From contig CM056741.1 of assembly GCA_029851415.1 (NCBI GenBank), forward strand, positions 179,287,021-179,351,020: a stretch of DNA of 64,000 bases. Direction: 5' to 3'. The position numbers and the translations under genes were made by a program. A model generated the notes under the pieces. That model had not been told where the DNA came from. It made no database searches and saw only the letters and a program-made list of their open reading frames with translations. Below, in pieces: positions 25,001 to 37,689 of the stretch. How positions within the stretch are numbered: position 1 is the stretch's first letter; the number at the start of each line of letters is the position of its first letter. Source of the stretch: Eretmocerus hayati (taxonomy: Eukaryota > Arthropoda > Insecta > Hymenoptera > Aphelinidae).

Positions 25001-28000
25001 GCGCCGATCATCAAGCCTGTGGGTCCATTTGTATTGTCTACCCACCCGTAGTCGGGCTCCTTGTACGAACCTATGACTAAAGTTAAAAACTAGATTAGAT
25101 TTAGACTCAAAATCTTCTTCAGTACTCGCTTTGCAAAACTCTACGTACTCGTGGCATTGAGTAAGATCAGACAGAATTATAAAGCTTTAGTATTCTATTA
25201 GAAGGAGAAATTTTTTCCATAAATTGTTTTGGTCGATTTTGTCGGATGAATACTATCAATAATTACTACAAGACACGATTCTCCACTTTTTTCTCAATTT
25301 CTTGGTTCGATGCAATCATTGTGCCAAGTTTTTTTTTGTATTAAATTTTTTTCCGACCAAAAACTATCAAAAAACGATCGTGAGAGCATTATACAATATT
25401 TCAGCGTTGTAAAGGATCACAATGCAGCAGTGTATGTACATCAACCAGATAGTTTCTTCAATTAGTTGCTGTTTCCATCTCTTGAATGAGTTAATAGTTG
25501 ATAGTGTAAACTGTTCTTAAACGCTCTTTGACCACTTTGCTTTTCCATAGCCAGGTTCATGTGAAAAATTCTAATCAAGCTTTTAGCATTACATGCAATT
25601 CTTTCGAAAATAATAAATTAAGCTCAATCATATCCGAAATCAAAATTGTCATTGGAAAATATCATACATGTATTTCGAAATTTCGTCGTATTCAAAACTC
25701 ATATGAGATCACTTTTGACATCAGAGACGAGACATTTGATCAAAAATCGTTAAATAAGATAATGGATTCTGTCGACTGTGAAAAATAGAGAAATCGGCTG
25801 CCATATCGATTTTCTGTCTTACCGATCGAAGGCCGAGCAATTCCAGCAGGCAAACCACTTTTGTACACAAGATCCTCGCTCAATCCTTTTGTGAAAGCGT
25901 AAGTGTTGGGCTGACTACCAAGAATTTTCGGAGTCAGGATTTCCAATTTTGCGTCGGGTATTTCATTTACAATTTGCATAATTTCCTCTGCTGATTCGCC
26001 TGATGGGTAGTACCTCTCTTCCAACACCGGTTCCTCACAATGGCAGTAGGCTGTTGATACATGTACGAACGATTCGACTTGTTTGCACTGAAAATAGAAA
26101 TAATTTATTTGCATTGATCCCCACAATAGTTTCAAGAATCAACATGTTTAATGTTTCGAATGACCGTGGTGGTGTTTTTCATTCGTTCAAAAGCTTCAGA
26201 TATTCCTGGAAGATCTTGTTCCCATCGATATAAAGTCATAAAGATGATATGAAAGTGCTGCAGACTCCTTTTGATACATTAGTCATACTGTTAAACAATA
26301 ACTCTTGAAAAGACCAAACCTATTATGGAGAATACTAATTTTTATTTGAATCGTAGCTTTTTCATTGATTTGAAAGGCTATAGACCCTTGAGATAACTTC
26401 ACATTTGAATTTGGCAAGATCAATATCTTGATCTTGGGGCACTTTCCTTGAAGATCAGTAACTTCAAAAGGCAGGTTGCGACTTCCAAGTTACCTATCTT
26501 GGTCGAAATTTTACTACAATTATTTCTGTCTCTTGGGACTCTAACTTGGGGATCCAAACATGAACCCAAGAATTATAATATTGAAACGCCATGCCAACTG
26601 CAGTCCAAAACCTGTCCGTCCGGATCTCGCGAATCGAGACGCCTTAACGTAGAAGGAGTAAAGTATAATGGGTAGCGGTATGGGTCATAGATGGGTCGAT
26701 GGGTGAACGGATTGATGACTGGGAAGGTAGGTGGTTACGTGGATGGATGGATGGATGGATGGATGGATGGATGGATGGTCTGGTCTGGTCTGGTGCGGTC
26801 TAGTTCGGTCTTATTGTTAGTACGGTCTAGTTTGTTTTAATAATGCCTAGTTCGGTACTAATACGGTTCTAGTGCGGCACTAGTACCGCACAAGTACCGC
26901 ACTAGTACCATCAGGACCACTAGGATCACTAGGATCATCAGGACCGCACCAGGAACGCTAAGACCACTAGGACCGCACTAGTACCGCACAAGTACCGCAC
27001 AAGTACCATACTAGAATTGCCGTCCTAGTAAGGTCTAAGTGCGCTCTAGTTCGGTCTAGTTCAGTCTGTTTCGTCATTCTTTGGTCTGGTCCGGCCTACT
27101 TAGGTCTTTCAGAATTCGGTCTAGTTCGACCTAATTTAGCCAGGTTCGGTCTAATTCGGTCTATGTACTTTGGTATGGTTTGATCTAATCCGGTGTGGCT
27201 CGGCCTAATCCAGTCTAGTTTGGTTTAATTCCGTCTCCTCTGGCCAAAATATATCGCGTAACCATGTGGATTTTATGGGTAAGATTGACTGATCAGTTCA
27301 TGGATTGACAATATGCCATCTTTCCGAACTTCATAAGAAACGTCTTTTCAATATCATCAATTGATCATTATCCATCTTTCTACAAATATCATCTGTGAGC
27401 TACAAAAGTATTTCTGATTCCTCTGACCTATCAAAAACATTAACAAGCCGAAGGACTGGTAGCAAGAGACACAAGTATATGTCTCAGAATATACAAAATT
27501 ACTAATAAATGTATAACATTGACATTTCAGGGCCCACGCGGAAATTGCTAAGATTGTTATTTCTATCACAAAACGAGAGTCTTATGGATCAGAGATATTT
27601 TCGATTCTTCACGTCCAAAGTGATACAGTGCTGTAGAAATTTTTCAGTTAGACTAGGGTTCCTGAGTGGAAAATTTGGGGAAGATCTGATCATGGATTCA
27701 ACAACCTTTTCACTATCTCCTGTCAATATTCCACAAGAATTGATCCTCCATTCCCAATCTCCAAAATACGATGCAAACTATGATAGAAGTTCGATTTCGT
27801 CACCTGATAAGAGTCATGGAAAATTCCCGGGGCAAAGAAGCTTAAAAAATGATAAATCATTGAAAATGTGTTCTCGTGCGATTACCTGCTTTGCAAATGC
27901 TATGACGTTGAATGCGCTTTTAGTGTTTATGTTGACGGCAGTCTTGAGCGGAAGATCAAACCGTACATTAGCTGCCATATTAACTATTACTGTCACATTC

Positions 28001-31000
28001 TTCTTTAGAATTTCTGCATCTTCTTCTTTGATTCCGAGACCATCTCGAGTTGTGTCGCCGGATACAACGACTAGTTTCTTCAGTCTTTCTGGATATTTTT
28101 CTCGTAGTTGTCTGAATGGCGCTTGCTGGAAGAACAATGATGTATTTCAATTTTTTTGAAAATCTGGAAATCAATTGATTTGTCATATCAGAGTTTAGGA
28201 AAGTCAGATCCGGAAATATCAAAAATACCGATAATTTTGATGCAGTCAATGCAATTCGCAAAGTTGAGAAGAATCAATTCTTCTGCCAGGAAAAATTCTG
28301 ATATGTTGAATCCATTATTCAAACTATTAAATTTTTATGAATGTTAAAGAGAGGTCAAATATCAATCGAAAAAGTCGAGAGATATAAATTTTACCCCAAA
28401 ATCTACATCTCAATTCTCTCAAACTGCTCCTGAATCAAGAGTATGAAGTCAAAAATGTATGAACTGTGAACTGCATTACATCTAATGTATCATATTAGAA
28501 AAAATAAATTTATTATTAAATCTGCATCTGCTTCTTTATGACATATTTTCCGCTCATTTTTCATGTACTCTGACATAGTTTAAGTACTCTGTCTCAACTC
28601 CTGATGCATATATTTTTTTATGTTGTTCATGACTATCGCTTGCTTCACTTTCAGACTTTTCCTCATCTCTCGGCTTTCAGCGTCACTCCCATGATGCATT
28701 ACGACTCTTTGCGGTCGATCAATAATGAGAGAATTCTTTGAAAACTTTATGATGAAAAACAAAAACAGAAAGTTGCTCAGTCATTAGTCTTGAGTAATCT
28801 TATTACCCAAGTGAGCTACCTTGACTGTGTGTAACTCTTGGTCATTCAGAAAGTACGAATTTTCCTCCTCAAGAGAATTACCATTATGGTAGGTGTGCAT
28901 TCGACCATGCGTATTAGACAAAGAAACTCCTGGTGGTCATTTATCAGATCTGATTAGTAGAAAACGTCTCGTAAGCTTTTTATAAAGTTCACGCGGAAAA
29001 CCTATTATTGAACTCTGAGAAGTATTTTACAAGATTAATTGGTTCCCAAGAAAATGATAAAAGTTTACCGGAAAACCTTGGGACCAAAAAAAATGTATAC
29101 CGTCAAATTGGGTAATTTTGGTACACGTGGGGTAACTTTGGTACACTCTCAGAAGTCTTGTACAACGCTCAGGAGCAACTCAGTTAATTTCACAGCACTC
29201 CAATCAAATTCTTTTATCAATTCTAATACTATGGAATCCTATTTATTGCTCCTGGAACGTACGACAAGCCTTTGGAGGGTGTACCAAAGTTACCCCACTA
29301 TTCCAAAATTACCCAATTTGACGGTATATGATAAAAAATTGCTCGCACAACATTCTTTCCCAAAGGTTGTACTAGAGTGGAAACATTACGATTTGTCAGG
29401 AATTTTCCTGTTACGCGCTCATTAAAACTGAATGGAAGTTCAATTCATTCAAGGGAGCATTCACGTTGAATTCCAAATTTACGATCTCTGATGGTGAAAG
29501 CTCTGAGAGTGTTTCATACGAGTTAATCAAGACGTTGAGCTCTTTTAGCTCAGGACTATTTTGCCTTCACAAACAAGGTCTTGTCTAACTTATATTATTA
29601 TATTTTGGTCGAAAATTCCCAGATGAAATATACTTAGATAAGAAATGTCAAAGTTTCCACTTCTTGCACTTCTGGCGAGGCCCGCGGGGACCAGATTTTC
29701 GTACTATCGATTATAGGAAGGCTTAAATCTGGGGAACTAGAGTTTACTCTCTCAAAATTTACAGATTTTTCCATGCGATCGCATAAAAATCATGATGAAT
29801 CTTGTTATACCTTGTACGTCTTTTTTTTAGGGACAATCGTGTTGAACAGTAAGTATTATTCTTTCAAAATTGAATGATCAAACACACCAAATTCCACGGT
29901 CCTTCAAAAAAGAATACTCCAAACTACCGTCACTTGTCACGATGCCCAAATTAAGTGTACCAAACATGCCCCCGCTTTTGAGTTGTTTTGACCAATAGTT
30001 TTGGCTCTCTTCAATATTTTCCAACATATACTTAACTGCATTTGAAACTTATTGAAAGGCCTTCAAAGTGAGCATAGGTGACTTCAATTTTGACCAACTA
30101 CTGCCAAGCTATCACTATTTTTCCAAAAAATGATTTTCTGCGAGTTCACGGAAGGGTGTACCTAGCTTGCGTGCAACAAGCCTTTTTTTGAGCAACTCTG
30201 GTAATGCTGTTTTCAAACGCGGTTTTAGGGTTCTGGTGATGAAAAATCTAATTGCCCTGTGCTTGCAAGCTCATTTTGGTCGCGGAGGACTTATTTCCTT
30301 CGCTTCGCTCGGGAATTAAACTGTCCTATTGCCCGAGCTGAGCGTACGTACGCGCACAGGGCAATAATATTCTCTTATCCGTTTTTCTCGCTGTGCAAGC
30401 ACATTTATATCCTATTGCCGGTCCAAAACGCTGTTTCCGACCTACACGTTCTGAGTGGTAAAAAAAGAGTCGTTCTGCACGTTCTTTCGAGATAATCGGA
30501 AGGGGGTACAACCCCGAGCTGACCTTCATGTTTTGCAACCGATCTCTGAATTTTGCCTATAAAATCGCTCCAAATCCGAAATTTGCAAGATTCAAAGAAA
30601 GATTCTGAAGTTTTTGGAAAAGGAAATCAAATATGCGGTGAAACCAAAAATCTTGGCCCCGATTATACTAAACACAATTTCCTTGGTGAATCCTTAGCTG
30701 TGCAGAAGAGAAAAAGTGAAATTTTCGATAGACATTTCGATACAAGGGTGGAAAAACTTTTTTTCGCGTCCGAGTGATGGGTTTCCGGCCTAAGCCGTAG
30801 GCGAACGTCGGAATCAACATGAGGATGCGAAGAATAGGTTTTAGACCCGTGTATCGAACTGTATTTTTCGACAAACTGGGTGAGAAAGTGCGAAATCATT
30901 GCGAAAAAGCTCGCGGAAAGACACTTTCCCGCACAGCGTGTCGAAAACCCCACTATAAATTTTCTTGGCCACGCAGAAATCAAATCACTCACATTCTCAT

Positions 31001-32381
31001 ATTCCAACACAACAACCGTGATAAGAATTTACCTGTACCGGAAGGTCAACGAGTGTCCATCCCTGAGACGTCATATGAGGGCATATTGGGTACAGAGTAT
31101 TGTACAATTTTCAAGTATGTACTCGAAAAAAACCATAGAGTATATTTAAAAGATCAGATGCAATGTAATCAGTAAGTATCTCGCCTGTGTGCGTCATCGT
31201 TTCGTAGTTGTGACGCATTCTGATCGGTACAGTATAAATGACCTCACGCGCATCACTTTGCTTCACAAATTGCACTATGGGTTATTACATACAAGCCACG
31301 TAAACATCCCGATACTAAGAATAATCACAGGACGATCGATTGCGTAGGTTCATTACAAATTTTCCTCATTCTCAATTGGTCTTATTGCCTATAGGATACA
31401 GATAATATCCGAAGGTACCCTTAGTCAGAGATGCAAGGAAAAAAAATTGAAAGTCAAGGACGCAAGAAAACGTCATAAGAATTTTTCCGGTCCATTCGGG
31501 GAGTCCCGTGTAATGGTATTAGATTCACGTATCAGCTCTCAGGTGAACGACTCACTCGTCTGCCATGCGGATAATTTTTAATTGATTCCACGGAGGAACA
31601 GATGGAAGGTGCAAGTACTACGAAATGAATTTTCGTATTCGTGCGATCGATTGATATCAATCAATCGATTGAATTGGAAAAGGTTTTGCAAGTTTAGTCA
31701 CGGTGATGATTAATTGATAAATAATAATTGACCGCCAGAGAACTTGAAACTTATGGACTTTCGATGAAATGACATTATTTTAGAACGCAGCAAACGCTAT
31801 AAAGCATTCGATTGCATCTTCATTTGAAAATATACAAATTGATCGATTGTTCATCGAAACTTGCAATTCAAATTGTACATGTAATGGTAGTCATAGCATG
31901 CAAATTAAAGGTGCGCCAAGAACAAACGAGTTTCGTATTTTAAATTAACCTTTAGAGAACGGAGATTTTTAAGTTTGAATATGAATCGGGAGTCTTTGCC
32001 AAAGTTTGTTCCCAAGTTGTTAGTTATACACATTCTCACAAATTTTTCAAAAAAACAATCAGAATGTTGATTTTGATCAAAGAAACTGATAAGAAATTCA
32101 AAATTGACCTAATGTAGATTGATTTCGGTTAACACCCAAATTTTGTGTAAAAAGATGAAAAGAGATTCAACACTCACCTGTAATAAACTAGTCAGTCTGG
32201 TTTTTGGAGTTACGCCCTTTTTCTCTCTGATAAGGATGTGAATTGCTCGAATATCAGGACAACTTAGAAGTAGCTTTGCAACGAGTACTTTGCCCATGAA
32301 GCCTGTACCACCCGTAACAAATACTTCTCTTTCGCGAAACCATTGTGATATAGTAGGCTTTTTGTCGTCTGGATCGGACAT
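21744..32381 (-). CDS. FAR-A: fatty acyl-CoA reductase, 508 aa, six coding exons
   Basis: Alcohol-forming fatty acyl-CoA reductase: acyl-CoA + 2 NADPH to fatty alcohol + CoA, usually on ER or peroxisome membranes. The exons are 32178-32381, 27886-28125, 25823-26087, 24774-25076, 24388-24595 and 21744-22050. All have GT-AG borders, intron phases are 0,0,1,1,2, and they join to 508 codons plus stop with no frameshift. Residues 23-30 are the Rossmann motif [16 protein letters not shown] is at about 157-164, and YAFTK at 211-215 holds the catalytic Tyr and Lys. The FAR_C-type region begins at about residue 350, and a hydrophobic membrane segment lies at about 464-490 before a short tail. I chose the ATG at 32381; the frame upstream has no earlier ATG before the probable acceptor TTCTTCACAG near 32431, which suggests a 5' UTR intron. 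The length is normal for the family and the gene appears intact. Substrate chain length cannot be read from sequence. Confidence 0.93.
22051..24387 (-). other. FAR-A intron 5 (2.3 kb) with nested inverted repeats
   Basis: GT-AG intron; about half of it is the inverted-repeat element at 23026-24245. No other gene is seen in it. Confidence 0.8.
23026..24245. mobile_element. Nested inverted-repeat element in FAR-A intron 5
   Basis: The outer ends pair (CCCCTCAAGTGAAGGTTGAG at the left, with CTTCACTTGAGGGG at the right). Inside are two separate hairpins: arms of about 115 bp at 23262-23376 and 23440-23553, and arms of about 205 bp at about 23648-23853 and 23906-24110. The second pair keeps ACGTCATTTGGGG-type sequence and CTTTCTCAGGTCTCA near its centre. 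This looks like a foldback carrying another foldback. No transposase is present. Confidence 0.8.
24388..24595 (-). CDS. FAR-A coding exon 5 (residues 338-406)
   Basis: Covers the start of the FAR_C-type region: [24 protein letters not shown] and [10 protein letters not shown]. It has an AG|GA acceptor (TTTTTAG) and donor TTCAG|GTGAGA, phase 2. It is too short to be obvious as an isolated frame and was found by extending the protein logic from exon 4. Confidence 0.92.
24774..25076 (-). CDS. FAR-A coding exon 4 (residues 237-337)
   Basis: Reads through the well-conserved [12 protein letters not shown] and GKGVIRS segments and [10 protein letters not shown] into [10 protein letters not shown]. 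The acceptor is TTAACTTTAG and the donor TCAG|GTAAAT, phase 1. FAR-B has an extra intron inside the matching stretch. Confidence 0.92.
25823..26087 (-). CDS. FAR-A coding exon 3 (residues 149-236, catalytic)
   Basis: Contains HVSTAYCH and the catalytic YAFTK motif, ending at the conserved RPSI strand. The acceptor is TTCTATTTTCAG and the donor ATCG|GTAAGA, phase 1. This is the exon whose plus-strand look-alike occurs near 45.9 kb. Confidence 0.93.
26088..27885 (-). other. FAR-A intron 2 (1.8 kb)
   Basis: GT-AG intron containing a (GGAT)n tract and a strand-switching degenerate satellite (see 26741-27240). No other gene is seen in it. Confidence 0.85.
26741..27240. repeat. (GGAT)n tract followed by a CTAG-centred degenerate satellite
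   Basis: About nine GGAT/ATGG units (26741-26778) pass into about 460 bp of roughly 10-bp degenerate units of the type GGTCTAGTTC. Between about 26875 and 27010 the units read in the inverse sense (ACTAGTACCGCAC, CACTAGGACCGC), then they return to the first orientation. Confidence 0.8.
27886..28125 (-). CDS. FAR-A coding exon 2 (residues 69-148)
   Basis: Carries the FAR segment with [13 protein letters not shown] and [10 protein letters not shown], corresponding to the strand and helix around the nucleotide pocket. The acceptor is TTCTTCCAG and the donor GCAG|GTAATC, both phase 0. A 216-codon plus-strand frame over this exon is its antisense shadow. Confidence 0.93.
29096..29328. mobile_element. 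TA-flanked MITE, 233 bp
   Basis: The left end TATACCGTCAAATTGGGTAA is repeated in perfect inverse at the right end (TTACCCAATTTGACGGTATA). The terminal repeat is perfect for 26 bp and continues to about 52 bp with a few differences (GTGGGGTAACTTTGGTACAC). TA at both ends fits the Tc1/mariner type target. It is non-autonomous and lies in FAR-A intron 1. Confidence 0.9.
29949..31098. mobile_element. Degraded GTGTACC-type element with nested hairpin element
   Basis: The left end AAGTGTACCAAACATGCCCC and right end GGGCATATTGGGTACA are worn versions of the ends seen at 14675 and 15598. Inside, about 30735-30965 holds a copy of a second family (TTTCGATACAAGGGTGGAAA, CGTCCGAGTGATGG, GCCGTAGGCGAACG). 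The outer element is older than the inner one. Confidence 0.65.
32178..32381 (-). CDS. FAR-A coding exon 1 (residues 1-68)
   Basis: Encodes the N-terminus with the NAD(P)H-binding glycine motif and the following [12 protein letters not shown] strand-helix segment typical of insect FARs. It ends in ...LLQ with donor CAG|GTGAGT, phase 0. Confidence 0.93.
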
Positions 32382-33508
32382 TTTTTGTCTTCTCAATTGT
32401 CCGTTTGTCCTTTACGCCCCTGCGGCAGATAGTCTGTGAAGAATTATACAGCATTGTTCTTTAATTTATTCTGGTCCAAAAATGCAAAGTTTCAATCACA
32501 TAAAATTGATAAGATCTTTTGTGTAAGGTGAATTATATCGTGATCAACATTTTGTGATGACAAGAATTGTAATATTACATTGCTGTGTTGAGAGAGTGAG
32601 TGGGCGTGATCAAGACAAAAACATCACTTTACAATCAACGAAAAAAAAAAAATGGAATCGTCGGTGATTAGATCTGTCTCTAAATTAGTACTCTGATAAA
32701 TTTAATCTGATTTTCCTCTCATATAAAACACGAGGAATCCATTTAGAACTCAATTTCAAATAATTCAAAATGAGTATCTTGGAATCATTTGTACCTCTTT
32801 ACGATGGATGCATACAATAATTACTACGCAGAAAATGAATGGACAAGATCATTTAGATGAATGGGAATCACAGCTGTGAATCAGTGAATGACAAATGCGT
32901 GATTAGAACTTCAAGTGCGTAAGAACTTCATAGATTAACAAATTAATTGCTTGAATCTTGATTTCCCACAATTTTTCTACATCTGCTTGATAACTTCTAT
33001 GTTAATCTTTTTTCATTGATTTGCATTCGTTATAACTATGACAAACAGCTTTTTCAATCTGGTCGAATTCAGAAGGAAGATATCCAAATGTATCATATTC
33101 GTATTGAACAATCTTTTGAAAGTCGTGGTTATTCAAAAAGTACGAAAGAATCAAAGTTTTAGATTCGGCAATGGTGCCTAGTGGTAGGACTCTCATTATA
33201 TGATACCCAAATCATGAGTGAGCCTGAAGATTTCTCAACAGAATTATGAGATTCATTTTTTCAACACACCAGCTTGGGGATGCTATCAGCACCCTATCGT
33301 CTTAAAAAAGTGACAATTCAAGTATCAATGTTTTCAAATCATTCGAGATAGGTAATATTTACCAAATTTAGCCAAATCGTTATAATTTGTGGATGCAACT
33401 GCAAATTGCAACCATAATTTGACTGCAAATATCCAATGGGCATGCGCATTGTGTTATAGCAGTATCCTCGCACACGTACGAATAAAATTCTCGATATAAT
33501 GTGCGTAA
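32382..33508. other. FAR-A 5' flank, no further gene recognised
   Basis: The region should hold the FAR-A 5' UTR and promoter. A likely acceptor TTCTTCACAG (minus strand, near 32431) suggests an upstream non-coding exon that I could not place. A 64-codon minus frame at 33002-33196 has no motif I can name. Confidence 0.4.
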
Positions 33509-33960
33509 AATAGTATATTATGATACAAGGGCGAAAACCATTGCGCCCGAGTGTCATACTATGTTTTTTGATCTTCTGTGAGCAAATGAAAAGCGAAAAA
33601 TAGTGTGCAAATGACTCATTTGCGCACAGACGATCAAAAATGTACTTTGTACACAGTTCATCGACCCTCACTCACAGTTTATCGAAAATTAAAGTATGGT
33701 GCACGAAAGTAAAATTTATTTTTTGCATCCTCGTGATAAAAATCGACATTGTCCTATACTTCGGCCCGGAAAACCCATCACTCGGTCGCGAGAACAAGTT
33801 CAATGCACTAATTTTGTCATAATGCGACTAGTAACCGCTATTCCTCCTCCCGGGTCGGAACGGAAAATTAGTGATGAAAAAATTATTTGTGCTATCATAC
33901 CGCCGCGCCATTTTGATGCCCGGGAATCAATTTTACCCGAGTGTAACTAGGGATTATAAC
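33509..33960. mobile_element. Copy of the TATTATGATACAAGGG hairpin-element family
   Basis: Shares AATAGTATATTATGATACAA, GCCCGAGTGTCATACTA, CCCATCACTCGGTCGCGAG and CGGGTCGGAACGGAAAATTA with the elements at 36862-37240 and 63345-63760. A TTTGCGCAC word pair near 33602-33632 links it to the 7.1-kb foldback. Non-autonomous; boundaries are approximate. Confidence 0.6.
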
Positions 33961-36860
33961 CTGCAGATCTCGCATAAGAAATATGCCAATAATTGAAATG
34001 AATGATATTCAGATTGGCTCAAAAATGAAATAGTGTAGATTAAAAATTATGCTAGACAATAACGAGGGTGTTCAACCCAGAACACGTCATACGTGACATA
34101 AGATCAATGATGCATAGTAAAGCTTTGTAATATTGCGTCAAAGCATCGCAATTTTAATGCTTGCAACGTCCTGTGTTCCACGAATCAGGAGTAAATAACG
34201 ACGTTGCGGAAAAACAAATTTTCAGAAACAATAGTGCAAGTCTGACCACAGGATAATTAATACTTGTCTAACAATTTTGTCATTGTATCAGCGAGCTATA
34301 CCACTACAGGAATTATAATTTGCATTAGTTTCTAAAAATTGTCAATCAAACTATGAGTCAGAAATATGATTTTTTTTCAAGCCAATGAAAGGTAATCAAA
34401 TTCTGTAAAATTTTTACTAAGCTTACTGTCAAGTGAGTTGATTTAAGAATTTTGAGCATAACTTCTTTGGTAAATTTCCAAAATCGGGGTTCAGAATTGA
34501 ATCGAAATAAACGAAAGTTCCATGGCTATGATAATAACTTAGGGAATTCAAATTGTTTGCTTTTTATTGGTTGCAAAAATTGAAATTCATTGCGAGAGTT
34601 TCATGATTGATCAAAGTTACATTTTTATAAGAAGAATCTTTATTTCAATTGTGTCTATTCCTTGTAAAAATTCACAGATGGATTCAGAAAGCACAAAATA
34701 TCCCATTAGATTGACACAATTTTTAAGAGCTGACAGACGTCAAATTGATGCGTCAATGAGCTTGTAAATCGTACAAAACTATTCCAATCAAACCGATTTC
34801 ACCTAAAATCCTTGAAAAATCTCGCCCAAATATGAATCACACACCTTTTCGAAATTCTTTTAAACGATCATCATCTGTGTTACAATCCCAATCGATGCAC
34901 TCTCGATCTCATAAAATACTGCCCGCGGGGTCAATAAATACTTTTTCCCGATGAGATATATCACATCCACGAATAAATCACACGTTTGATTGACCACCAC
35001 AGATTAAAAAGAGAAATTCTTCCCAATCTCACCATTGCGGCATCTAAATAATTTTTTTCAAGTCAATATTCGATGTATGGTTTGCAATATATTTTCTATC
35101 CGCATTACTTCATTATATAGAAGGTCTCGTGAGCAAGCAAATCAAGCACGTGCGCGAATATAAACCAGCTGCTATATGCGAATATACCGGTCAATCGGTC
35201 AAGATTTTTATCGATCATACAAATATCTGTATCTTTCGTTCGAGCTGTGAAACTGTTCCGTTCCATTGCGATCAAGTGTATGGTTATTTACCGTTTTTGT
35301 ATTGGACCACGTATCACGAATCAATAAGAATGAGATAGTAAAAAAAAGAATCTCAGTTTTCAATCTCATAATAGTTTCAAAAAAACGATCTACGAGGATA
35401 GAATTACATATTAAGCTTTAAAAAAAAATCCATTCGCCTATCTTGATAAGACTGACGAAATTGATTACCAAAAACACTTTGTGACGTAAATCTTATAGCT
35501 TCTTCCGAAATATACCGGTTACAGATACAAGCACAATACAAAGATTGTCAAAATAAAATTTCTTTCTACTGAATTACGCAATTGAAAGATTAAGAATAAA
35601 GATGCTCCCTCTGGTATAAAATTTCATGAACGAGACCTGATACAAAAATTTCATCAACTGGTTTTCCTTGACTCTTCTTCTTCGCCATTACTATAACTTT
35701 TGAATCAATCAGACTACGATGATTACGCGGAAGCAACTATGTACATATACATATGTATATAGTATTGCAAGAGATAATAATCCCATAATGACGATTAACA
35801 TAAGATTAATGGTAATGCGTCTTTGCGTCGCATCGCATCATCTTGATTTCATTCGATGAATGATTTTAAAACAAATCACGTAATCGTGAGTCAATAATAA
35901 TGAGATTTCTTGGCTCTTATAGAAGTCGGATATACGGAATGATATCCCTATAACGATTTCGAATGATGAAAAAAAAATTGGAAATATCCGATGATCTTTA
36001 AATAAGATTTGAATGTTTGATGATGAGGCAATCTCAAACATGAAAATTCATTCCTATACATCTTTGATCGTGGTATATGGATATCTAATAGATGAAAAGT
36101 TACTTGGGAACGCGTTTCTGATCGGTGCGTATGGTATGTCGCAATATTTCGGCTATGTATGTATACCAGTTACCTCACTCGATCAACTTTCGGTTGAATT
36201 TTAAACAGATATATGTATATTTCTATATGGGTTATATGGGTGAATTAAAGCATAGATTTTATATTATGCGTATCATGCAGGCTGAGCCTTTAAAATCCTG
36301 GATCAGCTCTCATGTGAACTGGCTAACTGATTCTTTATCCAATATCATACTTTGTTTCGGAGACTTTGTAAAATAGCATGAAAAAAATAGTAAAATTAAA
36401 AATAAGTATCAATGACACATTTTATTCCCGAGAATAATTATGTTATTGTATAAAATATTTTCAAAGTTTGATAGAATGGCTCAAGGATCTGGCCAATCCC
36501 CAAAACCTTGATCAAATTTTGCTGAGCAAGCAATAATCCTCTGGCGAAGTGAAATTTTGGCATACAAAATGATTAAATATCATAACTGCAAGTCCTCTTG
36601 CAAACATCAAAATTACCGGTGACATCGATGCCGTGTATATGTAGTACGCAAATTCGTGCGCAACAAAACATAAACGATTGCGTGAGTAAACAGTAATTGA
36701 AACATCGATGTACACCGGTAGCAATCAAATCTCAATTGTCAATTCATCAAGCTATATCACGTGCCATAGAAATATCCACAAAATCACGATTTATTAGAAA
36801 GAGATGTATAAAAAATTCTCTCAATATCACCCTCTCAAAACTATGATTAGGGAAAAATAC
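33961..36860. other. AT-rich non-coding DNA, nothing recognised
   Basis: Small frames (for example 35129-35338 plus and 36013-36204 plus) lack ATG starts in good context or known motifs. No repeat structure is obvious. Confidence 0.4.
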
Positions 36861-36861
36861 A

Positions 36862-37240
36862 TTTTGATATAAGGGTGTAAACAACTTTTTTTCGCATCCG
36901 AGTGATGATTTTACGGACCGAGCCGTAGGCGAGGGTCGAAATCATCACGGGGATGTGAAAAATAAGTTTCACTACCGTTTTACAAAAAGTAATCTTTGAT
37001 ATAAGCTATGAGTGAACATCGGCAAACTGTGCGCAAATAGTACATTTCGATACAAGGGTGGAAAACCTTTTTTCGCGTCCGAGTGTACGGCTTACGCCGG
37101 AATCAACACGAGGATGCGAAGAATAAGTTCTACACCTGTGTATCGAATACTATTTTTTGACAAACTGTGAGAGAAAGTGGGAAATCAGTGCGAAAGAGTT
37201 ACTTTCTCGCACAGTGTGTCAAAAAATAGTATATTATGAC
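36862..37240. mobile_element. Two adjacent copies of the hairpin-element family
   Basis: TTGATATAAGGGTGTAAACA and TTTCGATACAAGGGTGGAAA start two successive, partly different copies. Each has a CATCCGAGTG or CGTCCGAGTG half matched by GAGGATGCGAA-type sequence. At 37150-37221 a hairpin pairs TTTTTTGACAAACTGTGAGA with its inverse ending GTCAAAAAATAG. The same hairpin module occurs near 30867-30958 and 63349-63422. Confidence 0.75.
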
Positions 37241-37689
37241 ACTATAACTACCCATCTGCACGCAGTTTCATATTTTAAAGCATGAGAATGTGAAAAGCAT
37301 GTTCAATTTTGTGATTTTTAGGTTAAAGAGCGATAAAAAAAAAACTATTTACGCAATCAAAAGAATAATACTACGCACACTGATAGTAATATTTTCACAC
37401 CATCACTTTCCAAAAAAAAATTCCCATGACGGAAAAAAAATATCTTACCTCAAAACTCGCGAGATCGTTTTCAGCCACCTCAGCAATAATAACTACAGGA
37501 TCGGCAAAGGGCTATAGTATGCTCGACCTTGCAAATTTGGGCTTTCCCCAAAAAGTATAGTGAGAAAAATGCTGATGAAACACTGGCCCGCGGTAAAACA
37601 CCATGAAACTTTCTCTGAGGGTCCACTACTTATGAGAAACAGGTGCTTCGTCGGAAGTTCTTGTTACCGTATTATAATGTATGTTTGGA

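Larger units (their letters stand above)
28126..32177 (-). other. FAR-A intron 1 (4.05 kb) with transposon insertions
   Basis: The borders are GTGAGT (minus strand, at 32177) and TTGTTCTTCCAG. The intron hosts the 29096-29328 TA-flanked MITE and the degraded composite element at about 29949-31098. Between these I see nothing else coding. Confidence 0.85.

Noticed and set aside
27509..28159. 216-codon plus-strand open frame, the longest single frame in the window
   Set aside because: It lies antisense to FAR-A exon 2 and has no motif. The open run is a by-product of the coding strand opposite.
32382..32396. Five extra codons upstream of the FAR-A ATG
   Set aside because: The extension begins with TTG, not ATG. 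The ATG at 32381 is the natural start.
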